Shown: positions 24,797 through 35,091 of the stretch, one piece after another | Layout of the letters: the number at the start of each line of letters is the position of its first letter | Position numbering within the stretch: position 1 is the first letter of the stretch | Assembly: GCF_042678485.1 (NCBI RefSeq) | Contig: NZ_JBHTKR010000003.1 | Location: 1 to 64,000 of the forward strand | Direction of reading: 5' to 3' | DNA length: 64,000 nucleotides | Origin: Seohaeicola saemankumensis | GTDB taxonomy: Bacteria; Pseudomonadota; Alphaproteobacteria; Rhodobacterales; Rhodobacteraceae | The notes under the pieces: generated by a model | What the model was told of the DNA's origin: nothing | Databases searched by the model: none | The model's input: the letters and a program-made list of their open reading frames with translations, nothing else | Translations under genes and position numbers: made by a program

Positions 24797-25972
24797 TCAT
24801 GCGCCCGTCTGAACGCTGGCCGCAATGGCCCTGGCCTTGAGCATCCGGAACAGGAAGGCGGCAGGCAGAACAAGGGCAAACAGCACGGCCCCGAACAGGA
24901 TGGCATCAGCGGGTGCGCCAGTACGATCAAGGATCCAGCCGGCCATCGGCGGGCTTGCCGCCATGATCGCATAGTAGACCGTGAAGAACACGCCCATGCC
25001 AAGGGCGCGCCGTTCCGGCGCGACAGCCTGGCCAGCCAGCGCCATGATCACCCCGGCGGGCGCCATCCCGAGCAGGCCGAAGATCAGGCTTGCGGCAAGA
25101 CCCGCGCCCGGCATGCTGAGCAGCATCATCGCCAGGACCGCGCTGAACATGCAGACGGTCAGGATCGTGTCACGGCGTCCGAACCGGTCAGCGATCTGGC
25201 CGCAGGCTGCGCCTGACAGGATCATGACCCAACTGCCGACGCTGATGATCGACGCGGCGGCCAGGATGTTCATCCCCTGCGCCTCAAGCATGGAAGGGCC
25301 GAAGCTGAGATAGACGACATAGCCTGCATTGAACACGCCCCAGGCGATGCCGGCACAGAGGATCAAACCCACCTCGCGCGGCAAAAGGCCCTTGATCCGG
25401 CTTGACACCAGTGTCGGCAGATCCTCGCGTGAACGATAGAGGGTGAACACGGCAATGGCCGCCAGCAGGCAATAGACCGACGCCACCGCGAAGGGCATGC
25501 GCCAGCCGTAAAGCCCCGCAAGCCAGGTATGCCCGACCTGCCCCATGGCAATGCCGAAGGGCCAGCTCATCACGAGGATGCTCATCGCCGTTGCGATCTC
25601 GCGGCCCTCGAACCAGTCCGCCGTCATCTTGGTGAAATACAGCGTGGAGAACAGAAACCCGGCACCGGCCAGGGCGCGCCCCAAACCGATGAATGTGGGG
25701 CCAGCCGCCAGCGCCGTTATGGCGCCCCCCAAGGCCAGGCACATCAGCCCCAACCCGGCCCACATGCGATCCGAGGCGAAACGGCCGACAAATCCGGCGG
25801 GCAAGGCCAGGAACAGACCCGGCGCCATGAACAGTCCGATCATCAGACCGATCTGGGCATTATCAAGCCCGAATGTATCCGAAAGGTTCGTACCGACCGA
25901 CCCCATGGTCTGAAACTGCAGCCCCAGGCCAACACGGGCGGCAAAGAGCAGGGCAAGAATACGCCAACGCAT
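24797..25972 (-). CDS. MFS transporter
   Basis: A 391-residue major facilitator with about 12 hydrophobic segments. The loop between helices 2 and 3 contains PAGFVGRFASDR, the variant of the GxxxDRxGRR signature, and the loop after helix 8 contains GQIADRFGRRDT. The N-terminus opens with VGLGLQFQTMGSVG, as in the cyanate/nitrate/sialate-type MFS groups, but the substrate is not determined. ATG 25972 is preferred over GTG 25981. It is divergent from a LuxR-GAF regulator gene 275 bp away, which may control it. Confidence 0.8.
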   Translation of the reverse strand: MRWRILALLFAARVGLGLQFQTMGSVGTNLSDTFGLDNAQIGLMIGLFMAPGLFLALPAGFVGRFASDRMWAGLGLMCLALGGAITALAAGPTFIGLGRALAGAGFLFSTLYFTKMTADWFEGREIATAMSILVMSWPFGIAMGQVGHTWLAGLYGWRMPFAVASVYCLLAAIAVFTLYRSREDLPTLVSSRIKGLLPREVGLILCAGIAWGVFNAGYVVYLSFGPSMLEAQGMNILAAASIISVGSWVMILSGAACGQIADRFGRRDTILTVCMFSAVLAMMLLSMPGAGLAASLIFGLLGMAPAGVIMALAGQAVAPERRALGMGVFFTVYYAIMAASPPMAGWILDRTGAPADAILFGAVLFALVLPAAFLFRMLKARAIAASVQTGA

Positions 25973-26247
25973 CACGCGCACCCCGGCTGGCGCAGGGCGG
26001 CATCATCAGTCCACCCGTCGCCTGTCTTGCATGCCCCGGCCGGGCCGCGTGATGTCTGTGCCTTGCTCATCTGTCCGTCCTCCGCGTCATCACGGGGCAT
26101 GTTACGCCTTTCCGCAGGCTGCAGCAGTCCGGCATATGCTGTATTTTGCGCCCGCAACCTGTAGTAATCTTCTACTGCAACTGCAGGATTGCCTGATTGC
26201 GGCGCTTCCAACAGAATGGCAGGGCGTCTCAGTAAAAGGAAATTGGC

Positions 26248-27063
26248 GTGACCCTGTCGCCCGATGAAATCCTCAGCCCGCGCGAAATCGAGATCGCCAC
26301 CGCATACGCGCAGGGCGACACCTACCAGGCGATCGCGGCGCGGCTGTGCATCGCCCCATCAACGGTGCGTACCCATCTGGCCACGATCTATCGCAAGCTC
26401 GAAGTCTCGTCCAAGCTTGACCTGCATGCCCGGCTTGTCGGGGCATTTCCCTCGGCCGAGGTGCAGACAGACCATGCCGCCGTGATCTCGGAACTGGCGC
26501 TGAGCCTGGAGGAGGCGATCCGCCGCGAGCAGACACTGGCCGAGGTGCTGCGTATCATCAGCCGTTCGCGCGGGGATATCGACAGGGTCATGTCGGCGAT
26601 ACTGGGCTTCGCCCTCGACCTGTGCGAGGCGGAATTCGGCATCCTGTTCGACCACCATGGCGAGGGGCAGTTCGCCGCCAGCCATTCCCGCGGCATCCCG
26701 CAACCCTTCCGCGACTGGCTGGAGGCGCAAGACATCTTCCGGGTCAGTCCACGCACAGGCCTGGGACGGGTCTTTACCGGACATGGCATCGTGAACATCT
26801 ATGATGTTCAGGCCGAAGAAATCTTCCAGACCGACGATCCGCTGCGCCATGCCACCGCGGTTCTTGGTGGCGCGCGATCCTTCGTGGCGATCCCGATGAT
26901 GTCGGGCGACCGGCTGGTGGGCGCCTTCACGATCTACCGTCAGAACGTCCGGCCGTTCAGCGCGCAAACCACTGCCCTGGCGCAGGTCTTTGCGGATCAG
27001 AGCGTCATCGCGCTGGATAACGCACGCATGATCAGCACGCTACGCAGCAAGATGTCGTCCTGA
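26248..27063 (+). CDS. LuxR-type HTH regulator with C-terminal GAF domain
   Basis: A 271-residue protein with reversed domain order. Residues about 8-70 are a LuxR/NarL-type helix-turn-helix (LSPREIEIATAYAQGDTYQA, then PSTVRTHLATIYRKLEV). A short helical linker (LSLEEAIRREQTLAEVLRII) leads to a GAF domain in residues about 105-265 (ILGFALDLCEAEFGIL, RSFVAIPMM). The GAF part probably binds a small ligand or senses redox state and alters DNA binding. The start is GTG 26248 with AAGGAAA eight bases upstream. It likely controls the divergent MFS gene. Cytoplasmic. Confidence 0.85.
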   Translation: MTLSPDEILSPREIEIATAYAQGDTYQAIAARLCIAPSTVRTHLATIYRKLEVSSKLDLHARLVGAFPSAEVQTDHAAVISELALSLEEAIRREQTLAEVLRIISRSRGDIDRVMSAILGFALDLCEAEFGILFDHHGEGQFAASHSRGIPQPFRDWLEAQDIFRVSPRTGLGRVFTGHGIVNIYDVQAEEIFQTDDPLRHATAVLGGARSFVAIPMMSGDRLVGAFTIYRQNVRPFSAQTTALAQVFADQSVIALDNARMISTLRSKMSS

Positions 27064-27105
27064 CAAGACCGCGCGGCGCAATCTGTATGTAGCAGGCTGG
27101 CGGCA

Positions 27106-27123
27106 GCCCCCTTTCGCGGGGGC
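27106..27123. terminator. Hairpin between convergent genes
   Basis: GCCCCC and GGGGGC pair around a 6-base loop just after the LuxR-GAF gene and just before the stop of the convergent LicD-like gene. It lacks a clear T run, so termination is only suggested by position. Confidence 0.4.
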
Positions 27124-27126
27124 AGC

Positions 27127-28065
27127 TCAGGCTTGCTTGTTCTCACGCTCTACCGCGTCAAGAAAGGCCGCGAACTTGCGCTTGGCCTTCGCCCAGGGGA
27201 ATTTGTAGTAGGGATCGGACACCTGCCACCCCGCCCCGTAGTTGATGGCAAGCATCGCCTCGGGTTCTGCCGGCACGGGCAGGCCCGTCACCGCGCATGG
27301 CCTGGTCGGCAAAACCTGCGCCACATCCAGCTCACCACAGGTATGCGGATAGACGTAGACGCGCCCATCCTCGACCCAGGCGGGGAACAGATCAACCATG
27401 TAATCGCCTGCCGATGTCGCCTTGAGGATGGCAACATTCTTGGGATTGTAATGTTCTTTCGAGAACAATCCCATGCTGATCAGCTTGCCACGCAGTTCGA
27501 TCCATTCGCGCGCGGCCCCGGCTGCGTCCTGCGCCTTCATCACGAAAGCCAGATCAATGTCGTCATCATGCGCGATCAGCGCCTTGTCGCGGGTCACACC
27601 CAGAAGCGTGCCGGAGTTCAGGAAAACGCCCGGCCCCAGATCGCTCAGGCGGGCGACCGTGCCCCTCAGGTCGTTCCAGATCGCGTCATGGTCCATGGAC
27701 GCGAAAACACTAGGTGCAAAATCATGCGCTACCAGAACATCGCTGCCGATGGCTTCCTTCAGAAAGGCGTCGAACTCGGTGAATTGCGCCAGTTCACCAT
27801 TCTCTTCCCGCTTTTCACGCAGAAATCCAAGCAATTGCTTTGTCCGTGTCGGGCGCAGGCGCGCACCAAGGCACAGCATGATCGTGGCCTCGAGGTTTTC
27901 CACCGTCCGGCGCCGCGCCGGCGACAGCAATTCCAGTTCGTCGATATAGACGAAGGGGTCGAAGCCCTCGCGCGGCGCGGTCAGTTGCGCCAGCGCAATG
28001 GCCCTGATCTGCTCTTCGCGCTCGCGGCGCTGCCAGGGTCGCATGTTCTTGATTGTATCGTTCAC
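27127..28065 (-). CDS. LicD-family nucleotidyltransferase-like protein
   Basis: A 312-residue protein. The central region reads NSGTLLGVTRDKALI then AHDDDIDLAFV, the nucleotidyltransferase core of the LicD family, with two or more acidic residues (DDDID) for metal binding. LicD proteins transfer phosphocholine or similar groups to cell-surface glycans. A later strand GDYMVDLFPAW supplies a further acidic residue. The first ~80 residues are helical and unassigned. The start is GTG 28065 (VNDTIKNM), though ATG 28104 and ATG 28044 are possible. It is the last gene of a minus-strand run after nnrU, 164 bp downstream of it. Confidence 0.7.
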   Translation of the reverse strand: MNDTIKNMRPWQRREREEQIRAIALAQLTAPREGFDPFVYIDELELLSPARRRTVENLEATIMLCLGARLRPTRTKQLLGFLREKREENGELAQFTEFDAFLKEAIGSDVLVAHDFAPSVFASMDHDAIWNDLRGTVARLSDLGPGVFLNSGTLLGVTRDKALIAHDDDIDLAFVMKAQDAAGAAREWIELRGKLISMGLFSKEHYNPKNVAILKATSAGDYMVDLFPAWVEDGRVYVYPHTCGELDVAQVLPTRPCAVTGLPVPAEPEAMLAINYGAGWQVSDPYYKFPWAKAKRKFAAFLDAVERENKQA

Positions 28066-28229
28066 TGGTAATCCCTGCCCCTCATACCTGCCTTGCGATG
28101 GCATTGTTCTGCGCCTTCTGAAACGCGGGCCGTCGCGAAGCACTGTCCGTTCCTGTCGCGGGAGTCTTCCTGTTTTGAAACCAAAAGGAAAGCCGCGATC
28201 GCATCCAGTGGCGCAGGAAAACGCGGATT

Positions 28230-28898
28230 TCAGGGCCAGGGCGAGACGCCGATTGCCGCGGGATGCAGCGCCAGCAGCAGCGCGTAAAGGCAAAGCCCCA
28301 GAAAAAGGCGCAGCGCGGCACCCGTCCGGCTGACCGGCTTTGGCCAGGCCGGGCCGGCAGCGACCATGGCGGCAAGGGCCTGCCACCGCGCGCCCATCTG
28401 ATGCTGGCGTCTCCGGTCGATCATCACCGTGCCCGCCAGCGCGAACACCAGGAAAAGGCCGAACAGCAGCACATGCGCCAGATCACCATTGGCGACAAGA
28501 TGCGCCCCCGCCCAGATTATCAGCGCAACCGGCACCGGATGACGCATCCAGCGGATGATCCCCGGCCTTGCCGGATCGAAATCCGCATCAGATGCGCCAC
28601 CGAAGGAAAAGGGGTTGGGCCTTGCGAGTGAAAAGCCGAGGATCAGGCAGGCTGGCCCCATCGCAAGGATCGGCAGATGCCTTTGCCAGGGGGCCGTATC
28701 CCAAAGCGGCACGTGGGGCATGCGCCCGGCCGCAGAGATCAGCCAGACCAGCAGGGCCAGTGACAGCAGCGAATAGATCAGCGTGAAACCGCCCGCGCCC
28801 AGCCGCGCAACAAGCCAAGGCCGCAGCGGCGGGCGCACCGGCAGCGCGTGCGACAGCAGGAACAGGCAGATCACGACACCGAATTCGACCCACGCCAT
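28230..28898 (-). CDS. nnrU: NnrU family membrane protein
   Basis: A 222-residue integral membrane protein with about six hydrophobic helices. It matches the NnrU family (PF07298) in the signature regions LLSHALPVRPPLR, the RHPVPVALIIWAGAHL stretch and the DRRRQ loop. NnrU is linked to nitrite and nitric oxide reductase expression in denitrifying Rhodobacterales, and it is distantly related to isoprenylcysteine methyltransferase-like membrane enzymes. The molecular activity is not established. It lies about 250 bp downstream of a small cytochrome c gene on the same strand. No nitrite or NO reductase genes are in the window. Confidence 0.85.
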   Translation of the reverse strand: MAWVEFGVVICLFLLSHALPVRPPLRPWLVARLGAGGFTLIYSLLSLALLVWLISAAGRMPHVPLWDTAPWQRHLPILAMGPACLILGFSLARPNPFSFGGASDADFDPARPGIIRWMRHPVPVALIIWAGAHLVANGDLAHVLLFGLFLVFALAGTVMIDRRRQHQMGARWQALAAMVAAGPAWPKPVSRTGAALRLFLGLCLYALLLALHPAAIGVSPWP

Positions 28899-29151
28899 CT
28901 GCCTGCTCTTTCATATCCCGGTTTCAGAACGCAGCCCGTTACCGCGTCAGGCCAGACGACATCAGGCCGCTTTTGCAGCACAGAGCCCTGGCCGCCCGTT
29001 TACCCCACGACCTTTGGCGAAGGCGATCGCGACGGTGTCAGGATCGCCTTCGCGCTTTGCGTTCACGGGCAATACCCCCTCAAGTCTTGCCACGCCATTG
29101 GCAACGAACCGACCGCCGATGCCGGCTGATCGGCCAGCCGCGAAAGCACGC

Positions 29152-29571
29152 TTATTCCTGGATTGACGAGATGAATTCGACCAGGGCCAGAATGCGCGTG
29201 CGGATGAAGGTTTCCTCATCATCGGGGCCATAATAGAAACCCAGGCTTCTCGGCGCTGCGCGGGAATAGCGCATACCCCATGCCGGCATGTCGGCTCTGC
29301 CATGGGCCCCGGATGCGGACTGACCATCAATGGTCGAATAGACCGCCGACACTGGGAAAACACCGCCGTTGTTCTTCTGGATCTGGGTCAGATCCGGCAG
29401 CTTCGTGTTCAGAAACCCTGAAATGACACCATCCCCCTTGCCCGCAGGGCCGTGGCACTGCGCGCAACTGTTCATGTATTCGGCCTCGCCGATCGACAAC
29501 CCATCGGCCTGAACGGCCAAGGGCAATGCACCAAGTACAACCGAGAAAGCCACTGCACTGAAACGTCTCAT
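29152..29571 (-). CDS. Periplasmic c-type cytochrome
   Basis: A 139-residue class I cytochrome c. A signal peptide (FSAVAFSVVLGALPLAVQA) precedes SIGEAEYMNSCAQCHGP, where CAQCH binds haem. HGRADMPAWGMRY is the likely axial Met region. The C-terminal part has GFYYGPDDEETF and a final helix. It is probably an electron carrier or a small subunit of a terminal-oxidase or reductase system. The start ATG 29571 has AAGGAGGAG seven bases upstream, and an 8-bp inverted repeat lies directly ahead of that site. Genes on either side (ACP upstream, NnrU downstream) run in the same direction. Confidence 0.85.
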   Translation of the reverse strand: MRRFSAVAFSVVLGALPLAVQADGLSIGEAEYMNSCAQCHGPAGKGDGVISGFLNTKLPDLTQIQKNNGGVFPVSAVYSTIDGQSASGAHGRADMPAWGMRYSRAAPRSLGFYYGPDDEETFIRTRILALVEFISSIQE

Positions 29572-29588
29572 GTCTGTTCTCCTCCTTG

Positions 29589-29609
29589 ATGTGATCCCCT
29601 CGATCACAT
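29589..29609. promoter_or_regulatory. 8-bp inverted repeat ahead of cytochrome c gene
   Basis: ATGTGATC and GATCACAT flank a 5-base spacer in a perfect palindrome. It overlaps the 5' edge of the ribosome binding site region of the cytochrome gene (start 29571). It resembles the half-sites TGTGA/TCACA of CRP-family operators but with a longer spacer (9 instead of 6 between TGTGA and TCACA). It could also form an RNA hairpin next to the ribosome binding site. Confidence 0.4.
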
Positions 29610-29706
29610 TTAAAATCATAGATGAACGACGGAACGGCCACCTTGTCGCAGATCAAAGCGTGCCGGAAACCGTGGACGCGCAGGGTGCGGCCCCTTGACG
29701 TGCCCC

Positions 29707-29952
29707 CTAGCCAAGCTGGCGCGCGATCCAGTCCACGGCGCGGGTCAGTGTCGCGATTTCAGGGTAGCTGTCTTCGGGAATGTCGATGCCAAGCCTTGCA
29801 TGCAGGGCCGCCACCAGGTTCAGGATATCCATGGAATCAAGACCAAGATCATCCTGCAGATGCGCGCCGGGCCCGACCGTTTCAGGGTCGATATCAGGGG
29901 CCACCCTGGTCAGCTCCTCCAGGAAACAGGCCCTTATGTCGTCCTTTGTCAT
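29707..29952 (-). CDS. Acyl carrier protein (operon-encoded)
   Basis: An 81-residue acyl carrier protein. GLDSMDILNLV holds the phosphopantetheine attachment site at Ser40 in the DSM context. The surrounding helices (DDIRACFLEELTRV, EIATLTRAVDWIA) are standard for the family. It is not the fatty-acid synthase ACP in a fab operon. It is the last gene of the acsA-E1-E2-ACP set and overlaps the E2 gene by four bases (ATGA), so it is translationally coupled. A role in transferring an acyl group from the E2 or the synthetase is suggested by context but not proven. Confidence 0.85.
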   Translation of the reverse strand: MTKDDIRACFLEELTRVAPDIDPETVGPGAHLQDDLGLDSMDILNLVAALHARLGIDIPEDSYPEIATLTRAVDWIARQLG

Positions 29953-31148
29953 GATGCCTCCGGGCTGTGAAGATGGGTTTCGAACGCCGCGATGAAGCGT
30001 GACACCTGCCGTCCGTCGACGGCGCGATGATCGGCCGATACGGTCAGTGTGATCAGAAGGCGCGGCACCACGGCCCCGGCCACCACCCATGGCCGGACCT
30101 GTGGCGCACCGATGCCGATCAGCGCCACCTGCGGCGGAAAGATTACGCCGGTCATCGCCTCGGCCCCGGTCTCGCCCAGGCTCGACAGGGTCAATGTGCC
30201 CATCGTCACCTCGGACACACGCAACCGCCCGGCGCGCGCCCGGCTGACCAGATCGCGCATGCCTTGCATTGTCTGTGACAGCGACAGGGTTTCGGCCCCC
30301 ATCAGGGCGGGTGCCACCAGCCCCCCGCCACGCAGCGCAATGGCGAAGCCGGCGTTCACGGTATCGGCCGGGCGAAACCCGTCCTCGACCCAGTGGCCGT
30401 TGATATCCGGCACATCCACCGCGGCCCGCGCCGTGGCGCGCAGAAAGACTGCCCCCGGCAGGATGCGTGCGTCAGGCGGGCGTGCGGCATTGTCCTGTTT
30501 CAGCCGGTCCATGACATCCTGGATGTCGATGGACTGGGACAGGTAGACATGCGGTATCGTCTGCTTTGATCGTGTCATGGCCGCCGCGATGGCGCGGCGC
30601 ATCTCGGCCCCTGGGGCTGGCCGGACCCCGGAGTTTGGCGCGACACCTGTGTCCCTGGCGGCGCGGGCCGCATCCTCGACATCAGCCAGCACGATCGCCC
30701 CGCCCGGACCGCGCCCTGCAAGCCCGCCCAGGTCGATGCCCAGCGCCCGTGCCCGGGCGCGCGCCGCGGGCGATGCCCGAACACCTTCCCCAAGCGCCCC
30801 GACCTCTGGCAAGGCAATGGCGGATAGCGGTGCGGCACGGGGTTCACCAACAGCGGGGGCTGCGGGGGCTGCGGGCGACACCGCTTGGCTGTCAGCGTCC
30901 GGGTCCACCTCACCCTGCGCCAGGATCACGGCCATCGGCGCGCCAACCGGCAATTCCTGTCCTATCGTGGCGATCAGGCGGTCCACCCTGCCGCTTTCGA
31001 ATGTCTCGACCTCGATCGCGCCTTTCTGGGTTTCGACCACGGCCACCACATCACCGCGCCTGACCGTGTCGCCGGGGGCAACAAGCCATTCGACAAGCTG
31101 TCCCGCCTCCATGTCGGCGCCCAGCGATGGCATGGTGAACAGACCCAT
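29949..31148 (-). CDS. Dihydrolipoamide acyltransferase (E2) of a 2-oxoacid dehydrogenase complex
   Basis: A 399-residue E2. Residues 1-80 form a lipoyl domain whose attachment Lys42 lies in VETQKGAIEVET. A Pro/Ala linker follows, and around residues 125-165 is a peripheral subunit-binding domain (RASPAARARARALGIDLGGL). The C-terminal catalytic domain ends with SADHRAVDGRQVSRF, holding the His and Asp of the HxxxDG active site. Related enzymes form acetyl-, acetoin- or branched-chain 2-oxoacid dehydrogenase complexes. The start ATG 31148 lies two bases after the E1 stop. The gene overlaps the downstream ACP gene by four bases. No E3 gene is present nearby. Confidence 0.9.
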   Translation of the reverse strand: MGLFTMPSLGADMEAGQLVEWLVAPGDTVRRGDVVAVVETQKGAIEVETFESGRVDRLIATIGQELPVGAPMAVILAQGEVDPDADSQAVSPAAPAAPAVGEPRAAPLSAIALPEVGALGEGVRASPAARARARALGIDLGGLAGRGPGGAIVLADVEDAARAARDTGVAPNSGVRPAPGAEMRRAIAAAMTRSKQTIPHVYLSQSIDIQDVMDRLKQDNAARPPDARILPGAVFLRATARAAVDVPDINGHWVEDGFRPADTVNAGFAIALRGGGLVAPALMGAETLSLSQTMQGMRDLVSRARAGRLRVSEVTMGTLTLSSLGETGAEAMTGVIFPPQVALIGIGAPQVRPWVVAGAVVPRLLITLTVSADHRAVDGRQVSRFIAAFETHLHSPEAS

Positions 31149-31149
31149 G

Positions 31150-33140
31150 TCAGCGCCCCATCTGCGCGCGGGCCGCAGCCACGATCTTGTCAACCTGCGG
31201 AATGGCGGCCTGTTCCAGATGCGCGGGATAGGGGATCGGCACCTCTTCCGAGCAGACACGCCCCAGCGGGGCGTCCAGCGACCAGAACGCCTGTTCGGAG
31301 ATCCGCGCCATGATTTCAGCGGCCAGGGATCCGCTGCGCCAGCCCTCGTCCACGACCACCGCGCGCCGTGTCTTCGTGACCGAGGCCATGATCGTGGCGT
31401 CATCAAGCGGGCGCAGGCTGCGCAGGTCGATCACCTCGGCGGAAATACCTTCGGCTTCCAGCACCTCGGCGGCCTCAAGGGTTTTCCAAAGCGACCAGCC
31501 ATAGGTGATCAGGCTCAGATCACGGCCTTCGCGCCGCACCAGGGCCCGGCTGATATCCACCGGCCCGGCCGCCTCGTCGATCCGGCCCGTCATGTTGTAG
31601 AGCATCACGTTTTCGAAGATCAGGACCGGATCGGGATCGTCCAGCGCGGTCCACAGCATCCCGCGCGCATCCTCGACCGTGGCAGGGGCCAGAACCTTGA
31701 GGCCCGGAATATGGGCGTACCAGCCTTCAAGACTGTGGGAATGCTGTGCCGCCAGTTGCTTGCCCGCGCCGGTCGCCATGCGGATCACCACGGGCACGCC
31801 GAACTGACCGCCCGACATGTGCCGGATCGTGGCAGCCGTGTTCATGATCTGATCAAGCGCCAGCAGGCTGAAGTTCACCGTCATCACCTCGACGATGGGG
31901 CGCATTCCGGCGGCCGCCGCGCCGATACCGGCCCCGACAAAACCGGATTCACTGAGCGGCGTGTCGCGGATACGGTCCTGCCCGAACTCCTGCATCAGCC
32001 CCTTGGATACCGCGTAGCAGCCGCCATAGGCGCCCACATCCTCGCCCATCAGGAACACACGGTCGTCGCGTGTCATCGCGTCGCGAATGGCCTCTTTCAC
32101 GGCTTCGCGATAGGTCGTCTCGACCGTGCGGCCCGATGGTGCGGCGGGCGTGGGCGGCGCAGGTTGCGGCCCCAGAACGTGCCGGGACAGGTGCTCGACC
32201 GGCTCCCAAGGCGCGGCTTCGGCAAAGGCTGTGGCGGCGTCGATTTCCGCATCAACCTCGGCCTCGATCCGGTCCACATCGTCGCGGTGGATCAACCCGT
32301 TTTCCACAAGCCAGCCCTGGAACCGCAGGATCGGGCCTTTCTTGCGCCATGCCTCGACCTCCTGCTTGTCGCGGTAAAGCTGGGCGTCGAACATCGAATG
32401 CGCGCGGAAACGATAGGTGGCGCATTCCAGAAACACCGGCTGTCCCGTCGCGCGGATAGCTGCGATCGCCTTGCGCGCGGCCACTTCAACGGCCACCACA
32501 TCCATGCCGTCAACGCGCTGTGCCGTGACGCCGTAGGCTGCCGCCTTGGCCTGGATATCGACCTGGGATTCCGTGCGCGCCAATGCCGACCCCATGGCGT
32601 AGCCGTTGTTTTCGCACACGAACAGGACCGGCAGCGACCAGAGCCGGGCAAGGTTCATGGTCTCGTGAAACTCGCCCTCGGCCACGGCGCCTTCACCGAA
32701 GAAACAAGCGGTCACGCGATCATCGCCACGCAGCCGGTCAGCCAGCGCCAGGCCGGCCGCCAAGGGAAGACCGCCGCCGACGATGGCATTGCCACCATAG
32801 AAATTGGTCGCCGCATCGAACAGGTGCATCGACCCGCCGCGCCCGCCGGAACAGCCCGTGGCCTTGCCGAACATCTCGGCCATGACCGTGTTCATCGGCA
32901 CGCCCCGCACCAGCGCATGACCATGTTCACGGTAGGTGCCGACGATCCTGTCCTGATCGGTCAGAACGGGTATGACCCCGGCCGCGATCGCCTCTTCCCC
33001 GTCATAGAGATGCAGGAAGCCGCGAATTTTCTCTTGCGTGTAGAGTTCCGCGCAGCCCTGTTCGAAGCGGCGGATACGGATCATGTGACGCAGCAGCATC
33101 AACACATGCGCCCGGTCCAGTTTCGGCTTGTCTGACGTGC

Positions 33141-33144
<4 letters not shown>
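31150..33144 (-). CDS. Fused E1 alpha/beta subunit, ThDP-dependent 2-oxoacid dehydrogenase
   Basis: A 664-residue fusion of the alpha (about 1-320) and beta (about 345-664) subunits of a thiamine-diphosphate E1. The alpha half has REHGHALVRG, GGSMHLFD and the ThDP-motif region FFGEGAVAEGE through CENNGYAM (residues 150-183). The beta half starts at TTYREAVKEAIRDAM, with RIRDTPLSESGFVG and VVVDEGWRSG. The motif reads GEG where GDG is usual. The function is oxidative decarboxylation of a 2-oxoacid or acetoin with transfer to the E2 lipoyl group. It overlaps the upstream synthetase gene by four bases. The substrate is not determined. Confidence 0.9.
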
Positions 33145-34859
<1,715 letters not shown>

Positions 34860-34926
34860 GGCCTGCCCCTCCTCCCCAGGATGGTCCGCCTTGCGATCAG
34901 GATTGCGGCAGATGCGCCGGGGCGCC

Positions 34927-34940
34927 TTGATTCAGGTCAA
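34927..34940. promoter_or_regulatory. Candidate FNR-type binding site ahead of acsA operon
   Basis: TTGATTCAGGTCAA matches the FNR/CRP-family consensus TTGATNNNNATCAA at 9 of 10 specified bases. It sits 68 bp upstream of the acsA ATG (34859), a distance compatible with activation. The flanking C and G extend the palindrome (cTTGAT...GTCAAg). The genes served (a fermentative-looking acyl-CoA block) fit low-oxygen control. Confidence 0.5.
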
Positions 34941-35091
34941 GCCTGCACCTTTGGGTGGCCTGCACGTCCCGGGTAAGGCGCAGGTATGCGATCGGCCCGC
35001 CGGAGACCGTCAGCCGCTACCGCAGAAGGGCCATGAAACCCATAGCCCAACCTGCCGGAATTGGGGAGGGTCGGATGCATCGCCGCTTGGG

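Noticed and set aside
24758..24797. Short tandem-like repeats of GGTTRCGGGCTG next to the MFS stop codon
   Set aside because: There are only three imperfect units in a GC-rich tail; no function or mobile-element pattern is evident.
28962..29151. A protein-like minus-strand stretch between cytochrome c and nnrU (tail GVLPVNAKREGDPDTVAIAF)
   Set aside because: Codon use is fair, but the frame runs out of the cytochrome gene in another frame, no start with a ribosome binding site was found, and no domain is recognised. It may be a relic.
30577..33135. An 852-codon open frame on the + strand opposite the E2 and E1 genes
   Set aside because: It is the antisense shadow of high-GC coding sequence; the minus strand has clear E1 and E2 motifs throughout, and the + frame has no recognisable domain and an Arg/Pro/His-rich composition.
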